64,000 nt of DNA from an uncultured Ruminococcus sp. (GCA_958403905.1 CATXZD010000013.1:1-64000); one strand, 5' to 3'. Positions 26,481 through 36,080 are shown, counted from the stretch's first letter. The notes: generated from the sequence alone by a model not told the origin. Numbers and translations are program-made.

Positions 26481-28238
26481 ATGGAAAACAACAATGTTAT
26501 ATACGGAATTAACGGTCCTGTTGTCACCGTAAAGCAAGCCGACTGCTTTGAGATGATGGAAATGGTACACGTTGGAGAGCAAAATCTTGTCGGCGAGGTT
26601 ATCGGAATCACCGATGATTTTACTACCATTCAGGTTTACGAAGAAACAACAGGTCTTAAACCCGGTGACCCTGTCAGAGGTACGGGAGCACCAATGAACG
26701 TTCTTTTGGGACCGGGCATTATTGATAATATTTTTGACGGCATAGAACGTCCTCTAAAGGCTATTGAAGAAAAGTCAGGTGCATTCATCAACCGCGGAGC
26801 TTCCGTTTCTTCACTTGATGAAAACAAGCTTTGGAATGTCACAATAAAAGTAAAGGTCGGCGACAGACTTGAAGGCGGACAGATTTACGCTACCCTGCCC
26901 GAAACTCCGATTATTGAGCACAGACTTATGCTGCATCCCGAGCTTTCGGGCGTTGTAACAAAGGTTATGCCTGACGGCGACTATAAGCTTTTTGATACGA
27001 TAGTTGTAATAAAAGACGACAAAGGTATTGAACACAACCTCTGTCTGTGTCAAAAATGGCCTATCAGAACCTCACGTCCTGTAAAGAACCGCCTTACTTC
27101 TTCTGTTCCGCTTATAACGGGTCAGCGTGTAATTGACACTCTCTTCCCGATTGCAAAGGGCGGTACAGCCGCAATTCCGGGCGGATTCGGAACAGGAAAA
27201 ACAATGACTCAGCACCAGCTTGCAAAGTGGTGCGACGCCGATATTATTATTTACGTCGGATGCGGTGAGCGCGGCAACGAGATGAGTCAGGTGCTTGAGG
27301 AGTTTTCAGAGCTTATCGACCCCAAATCTCAGCGCCCTATGACCGACAGAACAGTACTTATTGCAAACACATCAAATATGCCCGTAGCCGCCAGAGAGGC
27401 TTCTATTTACACAGGTATAACGCTCGGCGAATACTACAGAGATATGGGCTATCATGTTGCTATGATGGCTGACTCAACCTCACGTTGGGCTGAGGCACTG
27501 CGTGAAATTTCGGGCAGACTTGAAGAAATGCCTGCCGAAGAAGGCTTTCCTGCTTATCTTCCCTCTCGTCTTGCCGAGTTCTACGAAAGAGGCGGACGTG
27601 CAGACGTATTAAGCGGCGGCGAAGGCTCGGTAACGCTTATCGGTGCAGTTTCTCCGCAGGGCTCCGACTTTTCAGAGCCTGTTACTCAGAACACGAAGCG
27701 CTTTACCCGCTGTTTCTGGGCGCTTGACAAGTCGCTTGCGTATGCAAGACACTATCCTGCTATCAACTGGATGCAAAGCTACAGCGAATATTTCAACGAC
27801 CTTGACCCGTGGTTCAAGAAAAATCTGGGTGATGACTTTGTTGAATACCGCAACAGAACAAGCGCGCTTTTGCAGGAAGAAAGCTCGCTTATGGAAATCG
27901 TAAAGCTTATCGGCTCTGACGTTCTTCCCGATGACCAAAAGCTTGTAATTGAAACTGCAAGAGTAATAAGAGTAGGATTTTTACAGCAGAACGCTTTCCA
28001 CGCTGACGATACATTTGTTCCGCTTGAAAAGCAGAAGCTTATGATGAAAACAATACTTCACCTCTATAAGAAAGCTAAGGAAATTGTTGCAAAAGAAATT
28101 CCGCTGTCAAAGGTTCTTAATCTGGGACTGTTTGACAAGCTGACAAAGATGAAGTATGACATTCCGAACAGCAAGCCTGAAATGTTTGACGATTACATCA
28201 AAGAAATTGACGAGAAGCTTGCTTCACTATTGAAATAA
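26481..28238 (+). CDS. ntpA: V-type ATPase catalytic subunit A
   Basis: Subunit A hydrolyses or makes ATP. The Walker A motif GGFGTGKT lies near residue 233, and GCGERGNEM holds the catalytic Glu shortly after. The large insertion typical of V/A-type A subunits (about residues 115-185) is present, and MADSTSRWAEALREISGRL is seen. 585 aa, normal length. Confidence 0.97.
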   Translation: MENNNVIYGINGPVVTVKQADCFEMMEMVHVGEQNLVGEVIGITDDFTTIQVYEETTGLKPGDPVRGTGAPMNVLLGPGIIDNIFDGIERPLKAIEEKSGAFINRGASVSSLDENKLWNVTIKVKVGDRLEGGQIYATLPETPIIEHRLMLHPELSGVVTKVMPDGDYKLFDTIVVIKDDKGIEHNLCLCQKWPIRTSRPVKNRLTSSVPLITGQRVIDTLFPIAKGGTAAIPGGFGTGKTMTQHQLAKWCDADIIIYVGCGERGNEMSQVLEEFSELIDPKSQRPMTDRTVLIANTSNMPVAAREASIYTGITLGEYYRDMGYHVAMMADSTSRWAEALREISGRLEEMPAEEGFPAYLPSRLAEFYERGGRADVLSGGEGSVTLIGAVSPQGSDFSEPVTQNTKRFTRCFWALDKSLAYARHYPAINWMQSYSEYFNDLDPWFKKNLGDDFVEYRNRTSALLQEESSLMEIVKLIGSDVLPDDQKLVIETARVIRVGFLQQNAFHADDTFVPLEKQKLMMKTILHLYKKAKEIVAKEIPLSKVLNLGLFDKLTKMKYDIPNSKPEMFDDYIKEIDEKLASLLK

Positions 28239-28253
28239 GGGGGAAACGCACAA

Positions 28254-29627
28254 ATGATAATAAATTATGTAGGCGTAAAGGAAATCAACGGTTCGCTTAT
28301 CGTAATGGACGGCGTTAAAGGCGTTTCCAATGAAGAAATTGTTGACATCCGCCTTGAAAACGGAACAACCCGTCAGGGACGTGTTGTTCAGATTGAGGGC
28401 GAAAGAATTGTTGTTCAGGTTTTTGAGGGCACAAGAAGAATCAGCCTTAAAAACACAAGAACTACTCTTACGGGACGTCCTATGGAAATGCCGCTCTCAC
28501 CAGAAATTATCGGACGTGTACTTGACGGAGCAGGCAGACCCATTGACGGACTGGGCGATATTTTTCCTGTCAAGCGTGAAAACATCAACGGTACGCCGAT
28601 TAATCCTGTTTCACGTGTTTACCCGAAAAACTACATCAATACGGGCATTTCAACAATCGACACACTTATGACTCTTATCAGAGGTCAGAAGCTCCCGATT
28701 TTTTCGGGCACAGGTATGACGCATAATGATTTAGCGGTACAAATTGTTCGTCAGGCTAAAATCAGCGGTGCCGACAGCACAAACTTCGGTGTTGTTTTTG
28801 CCGCAATGGGCGTTCAGAAGGACGTTGCCGAATACTTTAGAAAAAGCTTTGAAGAAAGCGGAGTTCTTTCAAGAGTTGTAATGCTCCTAAACCTTTCAAA
28901 CGACCCGATTATCGAAAGAACCTTAACACCGAGATGTGCGCTTACAATTGCAGAATACCTTGCATTTGAGCTTGATATGCACATTCTTGTAATTATGACT
29001 GATATGACCTCCTATGCCGAGGCTCTGCGTGAGTTTTCCTCGTCAAAGGGTGAAATTCCCGGACGTAAGGGTTATCCCGGTTACCTTTACTCTGACCTTG
29101 CTTCTCTTTATGAACGTGCAGGTATGATTAAGGGTCATCCCGGTTCGGTAACACAGATTCCGATTCTTACAATGCCTAACGACGACATCACTCATCCTAT
29201 TCCTGACCTTACAGGATATATCACGGAGGGGCAGATAGTTCTTGACCGTTCATTGCAGGGACAGGGACTTTATCCGCCTGTCAGCGTTCTTCCATCGCTT
29301 TCACGTCTTATGAAGGACGGTATCGGCGACGGCTACACAAGAAGCGATCATCCGTCGCTTGCAAACCAGCTTTTTGCATCTTACGCAAAGGTTATTGACG
29401 CAAGATCGCTTGCATCTGTTATCGGCGAAGAAGAGCTATCTCCCACCGACAAGAAGTACATTGAGTTTGGCAAGCTGTTTGAGGCTAAGTTTGTAAATCA
29501 GGGCTTTAACGAAAACAGAAGCATCGAACAGAGCCTTGACCTTGGATGGGAATTGCTTTCAACTCTCCCGAGGGAAGAGCTTGACCGTGTTGATGACGCT
29601 ATACTTGACAAGTACTACAACGGCTGA
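28254..29627 (+). CDS. ntpB: V-type ATPase subunit B
   Basis: This is the non-catalytic nucleotide-binding subunit that alternates with A in the head. The position of the P-loop reads FSGTGMTHND, degenerate as usual for B. TDMTSYAEALREFSSSKGEIPGRKGYPG-like family sequence follows. 457 aa; starts 15 bases after subunit A. Confidence 0.97.
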   Translation: MIINYVGVKEINGSLIVMDGVKGVSNEEIVDIRLENGTTRQGRVVQIEGERIVVQVFEGTRRISLKNTRTTLTGRPMEMPLSPEIIGRVLDGAGRPIDGLGDIFPVKRENINGTPINPVSRVYPKNYINTGISTIDTLMTLIRGQKLPIFSGTGMTHNDLAVQIVRQAKISGADSTNFGVVFAAMGVQKDVAEYFRKSFEESGVLSRVVMLLNLSNDPIIERTLTPRCALTIAEYLAFELDMHILVIMTDMTSYAEALREFSSSKGEIPGRKGYPGYLYSDLASLYERAGMIKGHPGSVTQIPILTMPNDDITHPIPDLTGYITEGQIVLDRSLQGQGLYPPVSVLPSLSRLMKDGIGDGYTRSDHPSLANQLFASYAKVIDARSLASVIGEEELSPTDKKYIEFGKLFEAKFVNQGFNENRSIEQSLDLGWELLSTLPREELDRVDDAILDKYYNG

Positions 29628-29652
29628 GCAGTAAGGAAAGGAGTACACGTGT

Positions 29653-30318
29653 ATGGCAGTACAGGCAGTACCTACCAAGGGTAATCTGATTAATACCAAA
29701 AAATCGCTTATTCTTGCAAAAACGGGATATGAACTGCTCGACAGAAAGCGCAACATTCTCATACGAGAGATGATGACTTTGATTGACCACGCAAACGCCA
29801 TTCAGCAGAAGATTGACAGAGCTTATGAGGAGGCATACATTGCTTTGCAGACAGCCAACGTAACAAACGGCTTTTGCGAAGACATTTCAAACTCTATTCC
29901 CTATGAGGACAGCTTAAAGCTTGACTCTCGAAGCGTTATGGGCGTTGAAATCCCGATTCTCACAATAAGCGAACACGAGCAGCATGACTTTCTTCACTAC
30001 GGACTGAGAACAACAAATTCTGCAATTGACAAGGTTTATACAAAATTCTCAGAGGTTAAATACCTCACCGTAGAGCTTGCCGAAATTGAAAACAGCGTTT
30101 ACAGGCTTGCCGATTCAATCAAGAAAACGCAGAAGCGTGCAAACGCTCTGAAAAATATTATGATTCCCAAGTTTGAAGAAACGGTAAAGTTTATTTCCGA
30201 CGCGCTTGACGAAAAAGACAGAGAAGAATTCAGCCGTCTTAAAGTAATCAAGAAGAAAAAGCAGAAAGACGCTGCTTTTAAAAAGGCTAAGGAAGAAAAT
30301 CAGGAACAATCGGCTTAA
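29653..30318 (+). CDS. ntpD: V-type ATPase subunit D (rotor shaft)
   Basis: This long helical hairpin forms the central rotor. The 221-aa protein begins VQAVPTKGNLINTKKSL and has the family core ANALKNIMIPKFEET near residue 160. The C-terminal tail is Lys-rich. Last gene of the ATPase run. Confidence 0.94.
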   Translation: MAVQAVPTKGNLINTKKSLILAKTGYELLDRKRNILIREMMTLIDHANAIQQKIDRAYEEAYIALQTANVTNGFCEDISNSIPYEDSLKLDSRSVMGVEIPILTISEHEQHDFLHYGLRTTNSAIDKVYTKFSEVKYLTVELAEIENSVYRLADSIKKTQKRANALKNIMIPKFEETVKFISDALDEKDREEFSRLKVIKKKKQKDAAFKKAKEENQEQSA

Positions 30319-30350
30319 AAACACAGAAAAAAATTACTATTTTAATAGAA

Positions 30351-30377
30351 AAACGGACATCATAATGATGTCCGTTT
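30351..30377. terminator. Terminator at the end of the V-ATPase operon
   Basis: A 12-bp perfect stem (AAACGGACATCA with its complement) and 3-base loop carry T-runs on both sides, between convergent genes. Confidence 0.9.
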
Positions 30378-30407
30378 TTCTATATATAACTTCTAAAATG
30401 ATTGCCC

Positions 30408-30719
30408 TTATTTTTTATTCTTTCTGCCGTGCATTTTCTCGTCGTGGTTTATTCCCTTTACCTTGAACAAAATCAGGTAGCCTGCGATAAGTGCAAGAAA
30501 AGTTGTCTGGGTATAGAAAAGCGCATAGTCCTTACTGCTGAAATCAGTTGAGGTATGTTCCTTGAGCGAGCTGTCGGGTGATACTGTGTAGAGCGGAACG
30601 TATTTGTCGTCCTGCGACGAAATTACCGCTTCATCAACGCTTGACGCAGACGCTGTCAATGCAGTGCAGGAAAGCATAAAAGTTAAGCATATAAAAATTA
30701 CAGATAAAGCTTTTTTCAT
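30408..30719 (-). CDS. Small exported or membrane-anchored protein, unknown
   Basis: The 103-aa product starts with a signal peptide (residues 1-26, cut near TASASS). An extracellular stretch of about 40 residues follows, then one membrane helix (TTFLALIAGYLILFKV) and a basic tail (HGRKNKK). This predicts an N-out, C-in protein. Not recognised. GGAG is found upstream. Convergent to the V-ATPase operon, with no proof of a link. Confidence 0.6.
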   Translation of the reverse strand: MKKALSVIFICLTFMLSCTALTASASSVDEAVISSQDDKYVPLYTVSPDSSLKEHTSTDFSSKDYALFYTQTTFLALIAGYLILFKVKGINHDEKMHGRKNKK

Positions 30720-30796
30720 CTATTAACAACTCCGAATAATTTATGTTATATGATTAAACATCAAGTACGCAAAACTAGAATTTGAAGAATTAATCA

Positions 30797-31207
30797 TCAC
30801 AAACATTTAACTTCCAATAATTTCTTTATATCCTCATATTGTTCTTGGCATATAACTCGATATTGTATCCATCCACCATTGCCACAAGTATATTTTTTAT
30901 CAATAACCTCTTGCGTATACTTTTTCATCTCATCATAAATTGTTTCATATTGCACATTCGTTAGTCTCATCATAACTGTAAATGCACCATTTTCAGCAAA
31001 GATATTACAAATAAGCTTTTTCTTTTTATAATGTCCTATTCCCCAGCCATATTTATTTCCATAGGGGAAAATAACTTTTTTCTCTGTATTAAATGCAGAT
31101 ACTAACCATTCATTGAGTAAAGAAAATCTTTCTGAATTTTCACCACAAAATCTTATCATTTCTTCTATGTTGGGTGTTTCTTGTTTATTGAGCATTCGTT
31201 CGTACAT
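30797..31207 (-). CDS. DUF3788 family protein
   Basis: This 136-aa protein has the DUF3788 pattern: ERMLNKQETPNIEEM at the start, FPYGNKYGWGIGHYKKKKL in the middle and CGNGGWIQYRV near the end. No enzyme activity is known for the family; many members stand alone. The ATG at 31207 is preceded by GGAGG; four extra in-frame codons upstream overlap that site. Confidence 0.88.
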   Translation of the reverse strand: MYERMLNKQETPNIEEMIRFCGENSERFSLLNEWLVSAFNTEKKVIFPYGNKYGWGIGHYKKKKLICNIFAENGAFTVMMRLTNVQYETIYDEMKKYTQEVIDKKYTCGNGGWIQYRVICQEQYEDIKKLLEVKCL

Positions 31208-31307
31208 AAATACCTCCACAAATTCTCGTTTTGCTTATAAACATAGCTAACCGTATACCAAAATTATATCACAGTTAATTTCCGTATTCAACGATTTTTC
31301 AGCAATA

Positions 31308-31344
31308 AAATAACCGGCCACATAAAACTTGTGAACGGTTATTT
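31308..31344 (-). terminator. Terminator after the FAD/Rieske oxidoreductase gene
   Basis: AAATAACCG (31308-31316) pairs with CGGTTATTT (31336-31344), and ACA/TGT extends the pairing in the loop. T-rich sequence follows on the minus strand. Confidence 0.6.
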
Positions 31345-31350
31345 GTGTAA

Positions 31351-32676
31351 CTATTTGAATGTTCCGTTTGCAGGATTGTCAAGCACTTCTCCGTTTTCTG
31401 AAAAACGTGAACCGTGGCAAGGACAATCCCACGAATTTTCGGCTCTGTTCCATTTCAGTGCACATCCGAGATGAGGACATCGGTGCTCACTAACGGTGAG
31501 CAGATTTTTGGTCGCTTCAAAGCCGTTTAGAAAAAGCTGCGGCTTTAAAATATTGCGTGACGGATTGAACACCTCGGAAAAGTCATTTGGCTTTCCAAGC
31601 ACAAGGTCTTTTAAAATCATCGCTGAAACCATCGCCGATGTCAGTCCCCACTTGTTAAATCCGCTTGCAACGTAAAAATTCGGAGTACGCTTTGAGTATT
31701 GCCCGATATACGGTACTCCGTCAAGACTTATACAATCCTGCGCTGCCCAGAAACATTCTTCACGTGCTTTGGGATAAACAGTTTTAGCAAAGGCTCGAAG
31801 TTCGCACCAGTTGCCGCCCTGCTTGCCTGTTCGGTGGCCTCCGCCGCCAAGCAAAAGCAGCTTTCCGTAATTTCTGAAAGACATTCCTTTTCTGTTTTCA
31901 TCAACGTACATTCCGTCAATATTCTGAGCATTTTTAAGTGCAACAGCATAGGAACGGTGCTGATAAAGCTTGAGAAAATAATTGCCGTGCTTATTGATAA
32001 ACGGAAAATGCGTTGCCGCAATAACCTTATCTGCATATATTTTTCCGTTTTGTGTAACCGCAGTTGTTCCAATCATCTCGTTAACAAAAGTATTTTCAAA
32101 AATATTTAGACCTTCGGATATCGCCGCAATAAATTTAATCGGATTAAACTGCGCCTGATTAGGAAACTTCACTGCACCGACGGTCTTTTTAGGAATAATA
32201 ATATTCTCGCAAAACTCGGCTTTGCTTCTGATTTTTTCCAAAGCTTTCATTTCTTTTTCAAGAATTCTTCGGTTGTAAACCGAGTAAACATAATTGTCCT
32301 TTCGCTCAAAATCACAATCAAAATTTTTGCAAATTTCGCAATACTTTTCTAACGCAAGCTCGTTTGCTCTCAGATATTTCTGTGATAAATAAGCGCCCCT
32401 GTCTGCAAGAATTTTATGATACACAAGACCGTGCTGAGCTGTTATTTTTGCAGTAGTTTTGCAGGTTATACCCGAACATATCCTGCTCTTTTCAACAAGT
32501 GCATACTTCACGCCGTTTTGGTGCAAAAAATATGCCGTGAGTACTCCCGTGATGCCTCCGCCTATAATTAAAACATCTGTGTGAATATCACCGTCAAGCT
32601 TAGGAAACTGCGGAATACTTACTGTCTGCTCCCATACTGACATTTTGTTAACTTCACTTTTAATCTTATCTGTCAT
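31351..32676 (-). CDS. FAD-dependent oxidoreductase with C-terminal Rieske domain
   Basis: The 441-aa protein joins a DAO-type FAD domain (dinucleotide fold VLIIGGGITGVLTAYFL near residue 37) to a Rieske [2Fe-2S] domain. The cluster ligands are C400, H402, C418 and H421 (CPH...CPCHG). Proteins of this layout are widespread in Firmicutes but their substrate is not established; electrons probably pass between FAD and the cluster. The ATG at 32676 is favoured over a TTG two codons upstream; neither has a strong ribosome site. It ends at the typical Rieske sequence without truncation. Confidence 0.85.
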   Translation of the reverse strand: MTDKIKSEVNKMSVWEQTVSIPQFPKLDGDIHTDVLIIGGGITGVLTAYFLHQNGVKYALVEKSRICSGITCKTTAKITAQHGLVYHKILADRGAYLSQKYLRANELALEKYCEICKNFDCDFERKDNYVYSVYNRRILEKEMKALEKIRSKAEFCENIIIPKKTVGAVKFPNQAQFNPIKFIAAISEGLNIFENTFVNEMIGTTAVTQNGKIYADKVIAATHFPFINKHGNYFLKLYQHRSYAVALKNAQNIDGMYVDENRKGMSFRNYGKLLLLGGGGHRTGKQGGNWCELRAFAKTVYPKAREECFWAAQDCISLDGVPYIGQYSKRTPNFYVASGFNKWGLTSAMVSAMILKDLVLGKPNDFSEVFNPSRNILKPQLFLNGFEATKNLLTVSEHRCPHLGCALKWNRAENSWDCPCHGSRFSENGEVLDNPANGTFK

Positions 32677-32685
32677 ATTCAAAAA

Positions 32686-32961
32686 TCACAGTTCTTCAAG
32701 GTCAGCAGCCGTAACGTCGTTTTCAAGGTTATCCCTTGCAAGGTCATTGTCAATTGTTGAATAAACAGGCGAAATCGGCTTTTCCTGCGCAAACGGAGTT
32801 GTATGATAAACCTTTAGCGACGGAGCTTTTGTACCCGCAATAATCGGATTTGCCTTTTCCTTGCCGTGCTTAGCCTTTCCCTGAATTTCAGGAACTGCCG
32901 CCGCTTCATTTCTTGGCTGGGTATGGGTTCTTTCCATACGTTTCATTCCCTGTTTTGCCAT
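32686..32961 (-). CDS. Conserved small basic protein, unknown
   Basis: The 91-aa soluble product starts MAKQGMKRMERTHTQPRN, is rich in Lys/Arg/Pro and lacks membrane segments. The ATG at 32961 follows GAGGTG; the frame extends upstream to 33027 without support. It lies 9 bases before the FAD/Rieske gene. I recall similar short proteins in clostridia, but no function. Confidence 0.6.
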   Translation of the reverse strand: MAKQGMKRMERTHTQPRNEAAAVPEIQGKAKHGKEKANPIIAGTKAPSLKVYHTTPFAQEKPISPVYSTIDNDLARDNLENDVTAADLEEL

Positions 32962-33038
32962 TTTCATCACCTCAACTTTATCTTGTGCTAAGATGAATAT
33001 TTTATACCGAAAAGCAATAAATTTCACCTAAAAATTAA

Positions 33039-33074
33039 AGGTTTCGGGAAAAATATCGATTCTTCCCGAAACCT
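33039..33074 (-). terminator. Terminator after the hexapeptide-repeat protein gene
   Basis: A 12-bp perfect stem (AGGTTTCGGGAA with its complement), a 12-base loop, and TTAATTTTT on the minus strand. Confidence 0.88.
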
Positions 33075-33105
33075 CTTGTATTTTAATATAATTATTAAAT
33101 TGTAA

Positions 33106-33777
33106 TCAGATTTTGTCTGCAACCTCTCCAAGACGTTTATAAATGCTGTTTTCAGGAACATAGCCCCTTACAAACGACAATGGATAAATATTTGTATTTC
33201 TGCCGACTACCGTGCCGGGGTTCAAAACACTGTTACATCCAACTTCAACGTGGTCGCCGAGCATTGCGCCGAATTTTTTAACACCAGTTTCTACCTTTTC
33301 TTCACCGCAAAGCACAGTTACAAGGGTCTTGTCGCTTTTTAGGTTTGATGTAATAGTGCCTGCTCCTGTGTGCGACTTATAACCGAGTACACTGTCGCCT
33401 ATATAGTTATAGTGCGGCACCTGTACTCCGTCAAACAGAATTGAATTTTTAAGCTCCGTTGAGTTACCCACAACTGCGCCCTTTCCGACAATTGCGCTTC
33501 CTCTTATAAAAGCGCAGTGGCGCACTTCAGCGTCCTCGCAGATGATAAGCGGACCGCCGAGATATGCCGACGGATAAATAGTTGCGCTCTTTGCAATCCA
33601 GATATTCTCTCCCCTTTGCTCATATATTTCGGGGTCAAGAGTCTTTCCGATTTCAATAATAAAATCCTTAATTTTCGGCAGAGCGTCCCAAGGATACTCC
33701 ACACTTTCAAACAAAGGCTTTGCTATAGTTTTGCTGTAATCAAAAAGATTCTTAGCAAGTAGATTTTCATTACACAT
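33106..33777 (-). CDS. Left-handed beta-helix (hexapeptide repeat) nucleotidyl/acyltransferase-like protein
   Basis: The 223-aa protein has a short helical head and then repeated hexapeptides (IWIAKSATIYPSAYLGGPLII, AFIRGSAIVGKGAVVG, GAMLGDHVEVGCNS) as in the C-terminal half of GlmU-like proteins. The usual N-terminal pyrophosphorylase domain is absent, so it is not a full GlmU. Homologues are often named UDP-GlcNAc pyrophosphorylase-related. The role may be sugar acyl transfer; this is inference. Confidence 0.78.
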   Translation of the reverse strand: MCNENLLAKNLFDYSKTIAKPLFESVEYPWDALPKIKDFIIEIGKTLDPEIYEQRGENIWIAKSATIYPSAYLGGPLIICEDAEVRHCAFIRGSAIVGKGAVVGNSTELKNSILFDGVQVPHYNYIGDSVLGYKSHTGAGTITSNLKSDKTLVTVLCGEEKVETGVKKFGAMLGDHVEVGCNSVLNPGTVVGRNTNIYPLSFVRGYVPENSIYKRLGEVADKI

Positions 33778-33819
33778 TTAATATACTTCTCCTATAAACA
33801 TAATATTTCAATTTAAGTT

Positions 33820-34044
33820 TTAAACCTCGACAAAAAACAGCCAATATCCGCTTGCGTCCTTGCCTGCAACAAACTCCACACCGCAGCTTTCGTATTTTGA
33901 AAACACATATATTTTGCCGTTTTGGGGATTTGTAACAGAAGCACAGCCGCCGGTGTGCTTCCACCTTTCAGAAAACACATTAAAACCTTTAATCAAAAAA
34001 CTGTCTTTTGAAGTTTTGCCGACATATCTGTAGTTACTTGCCAT
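33820..34044 (-). CDS. Small conserved protein, unknown
   Basis: The 74-aa product (MASNYRYVGKTSKDSF) has two Cys and a beta-rich pattern ending WLFFVEV. The ATG at 34044 overlaps the upstream PAP2 gene by 11 bases, pointing to translational coupling. Family not recognised. Confidence 0.55.
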   Translation of the reverse strand: MASNYRYVGKTSKDSFLIKGFNVFSERWKHTGGCASVTNPQNGKIYVFSKYESCGVEFVAGKDASGYWLFFVEV

Positions 34045-34624
34045 TATCATCAACCTTCTTATATTTTAAATCACCCGACAGCTTTTTATCAAATCCTGTT
34101 TTTTTGAAAATCAGTACGGTTAATACTGCACAAGTCACACCAAGCAAAATTCCGCAAAGCACGTCGGACGGGAAGTGAACATAATTATAAAGCCTTGAAA
34201 ATGCAATTAACACGGCAACTGCTATTGCCGGAATTCCGAATCTTTTGTCACGAAGCAACATCACCGTTGCCGCTGCAAATGACGAGCAGCTGTGCCCCGA
34301 CGGAAAGCTGTAGCTGTCAGGCGCCTTTATGAACGGCGTAACCGACAGATTTACCACAAACGGCCTTTCACGTGCAATAAGATTTTTCAGCCCGATTTCA
34401 CCAATTAAAAATCCGACAAGTACTGCACACAGCACCATAACGCCCGTTGCTCTTGTTTTACGAAAGCACATCATAATTACCGACGCAATTATCCATATGC
34501 CTCCTGCTTCGCCAATATAGCTGAAAAATGCCATTACATAATCAAGGAACACGCATTTAAAAGTATTCTGAATAAAATCAAGAACATAAAAATCTATTGT
34601 TTGAATTATCTCAAAAAAATTCAA
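34034..34624 (-). CDS. PAP2 family membrane phosphatase
   Basis: This 196-aa lipid-phosphate phosphatase has the three family motifs: KNLIARERPF (about residue 80), PSGHS (about 110) and SRLYNYVHFPSDV (about 145), amid five to six membrane helices. Likely substrates are undecaprenyl pyrophosphate or phosphatidic acid. The start is TTG at 34624 behind GGAGG. Confidence 0.92.
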   Translation of the reverse strand: MNFFEIIQTIDFYVLDFIQNTFKCVFLDYVMAFFSYIGEAGGIWIIASVIMMCFRKTRATGVMVLCAVLVGFLIGEIGLKNLIARERPFVVNLSVTPFIKAPDSYSFPSGHSCSSFAAATVMLLRDKRFGIPAIAVAVLIAFSRLYNYVHFPSDVLCGILLGVTCAVLTVLIFKKTGFDKKLSGDLKYKKVDDNGK

Positions 34625-34699
34625 TAAGAATACCTCCTGTTAATTATAACAGATATTTTAAACATTATCAACACAATTATTAACATTGTTTTGCATTTT

Positions 34700-35953
34700 T
34701 TATTGATTAATTTCAAAATATTTCAACTTAGAATAAAGCATTTCGTCAACAACCGCCTCTACTTCCAATCCCTCGGAAACATATTCCTCGCAAATAAGCG
34801 TACCCTTAGTGCGGATTTCATTTGCAAGCCCTGCATTTGTAAACGGAATAAGCAGTTTTACACGCTTCATTCTTACGGGAAGATTGTCTTCAATTGCCTG
34901 TAAGAGTTTGTCTACTCCCGTGCCGTTTTTTGCACTTATACGAATATACGAACAAAAATCCTGCGCCAAAACATCGTCCTCAACCAAATCGCACTTATTC
35001 AAAACAGTGATAATCGGTCTGTCGCCGCAACCGAGAGATTCAAGCAAATCGGTTGTAACATTCATATGAGTTCTCGCTTCTTCACTTGAAGCGTCACAAA
35101 CATTTAAAATTATATCAGACTGAGCCGCCTCTTCAAGAGTTGAACGGAAAGCCTCAACAAGATGATGCGGCAGTCTGCGAACAAGACCTACCGTATCAAT
35201 AAGCATCACCGTAACGCCGCTCGGCAGTTTAAGCGCACGCGAAGTCGGGTCAAGCGTTGCAAAAAGTTTGTCCTGTGCAAGCACGCCTGCATCGGTCAAA
35301 TAATTCATCAGCGTTGACTTTCCTGCGTTTGTGTAACCGACTATTGCAACAGTTATTACGCCGTCCTTTTCGCGCCTTTTTCTAAGCATACCGCGATGCT
35401 TTTCAAGGTCAGACAGTTCTTCTTTGAGTGTTTCCATTCTGCGCCTTATGTGACGTCTGTCGGTTTCAAGCTTGGTTTCACCCGGACCTCTTGTGCCTAT
35501 ACCTCCGCCGAGCCTTGACATTGCAATTCCTTTACCCGTAAGACGAGGAAGCATATATTTTAACTGTGCAAGCTCAACCTGAAGTTTACCTTCCTTTGAA
35601 CGTGCTCTTTGAGCAAAAATATCGAGAATCAGCGTTGTTCGGTCAATTACTCTCACATCAGTTACAGACTCCATATTTTTTATCTGTGTGGGCGAAAGCT
35701 CACTGTCAACTACAATTAAATCTATCTCCTGAGCGTTGCAGATTTCGGTAATTTCGTCAAGCTTGCCTGTGCCGACGTATGTTGCGGTTTCAACCTTGTT
35801 AAGATTCTGCGTAACCGAAAAAACAGGGTCAGCTCCTGCGCTTTTCACAAGTTCAAACAGCTCCTCAAGTGAAGCCTGAGCGTCATATTCTCCCGTATCA
35901 ACGCTTACAAGCAGTGCTTGGGTTATTTTTTCTTCGTTGCTTTTAAGTTCCAT
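34700..35953 (-). CDS. hflX: Ribosome-associated GTPase HflX
   Basis: HflX is a GTPase that splits or rescues stalled ribosomes. The 417-aa protein has the N-terminal HflX domain, the Gly-rich linker RLGGGIGTRGPGE (about residues 155-167), the P-loop GYTNAGKST, DTVGL and NKCDLV. An AAAGGAAA site precedes the ATG. Confidence 0.96.
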   Translation of the reverse strand: MELKSNEEKITQALLVSVDTGEYDAQASLEELFELVKSAGADPVFSVTQNLNKVETATYVGTGKLDEITEICNAQEIDLIVVDSELSPTQIKNMESVTDVRVIDRTTLILDIFAQRARSKEGKLQVELAQLKYMLPRLTGKGIAMSRLGGGIGTRGPGETKLETDRRHIRRRMETLKEELSDLEKHRGMLRKRREKDGVITVAIVGYTNAGKSTLMNYLTDAGVLAQDKLFATLDPTSRALKLPSGVTVMLIDTVGLVRRLPHHLVEAFRSTLEEAAQSDIILNVCDASSEEARTHMNVTTDLLESLGCGDRPIITVLNKCDLVEDDVLAQDFCSYIRISAKNGTGVDKLLQAIEDNLPVRMKRVKLLIPFTNAGLANEIRTKGTLICEEYVSEGLEVEAVVDEMLYSKLKYFEINQ

Positions 35954-36015
35954 AATATTTCCTTTGTTACAATTATTAGAATGATTACATTTAACAGTCC
36001 GAATTAAATAATTAC

Positions 36016-36044
36016 TTTACTATTTTTCCAATTAGTAGTATAAT
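36016..36044 (+). promoter_or_regulatory. Predicted sigma-A promoter of nadB-nadC-thiT
   Basis: TTTACT (36016-36021), 17 bases, TATAAT (36039-36044); start expected near 36051. Confidence 0.6.
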
Positions 36045-36058
36045 ATATCAGTATTCAT

Positions 36059-36080
36059 TTGTAAATGACAGACTTTACAA
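36059..36080 (+). promoter_or_regulatory. Candidate operator of the NAD-synthesis operon
   Basis: The perfect dyad TTGTAAA-N8-TTTACAA lies about +9 to +30 relative to the predicted start and before the ribosome site. The position suits a repressor. No regulator gene is adjacent. Confidence 0.4.
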
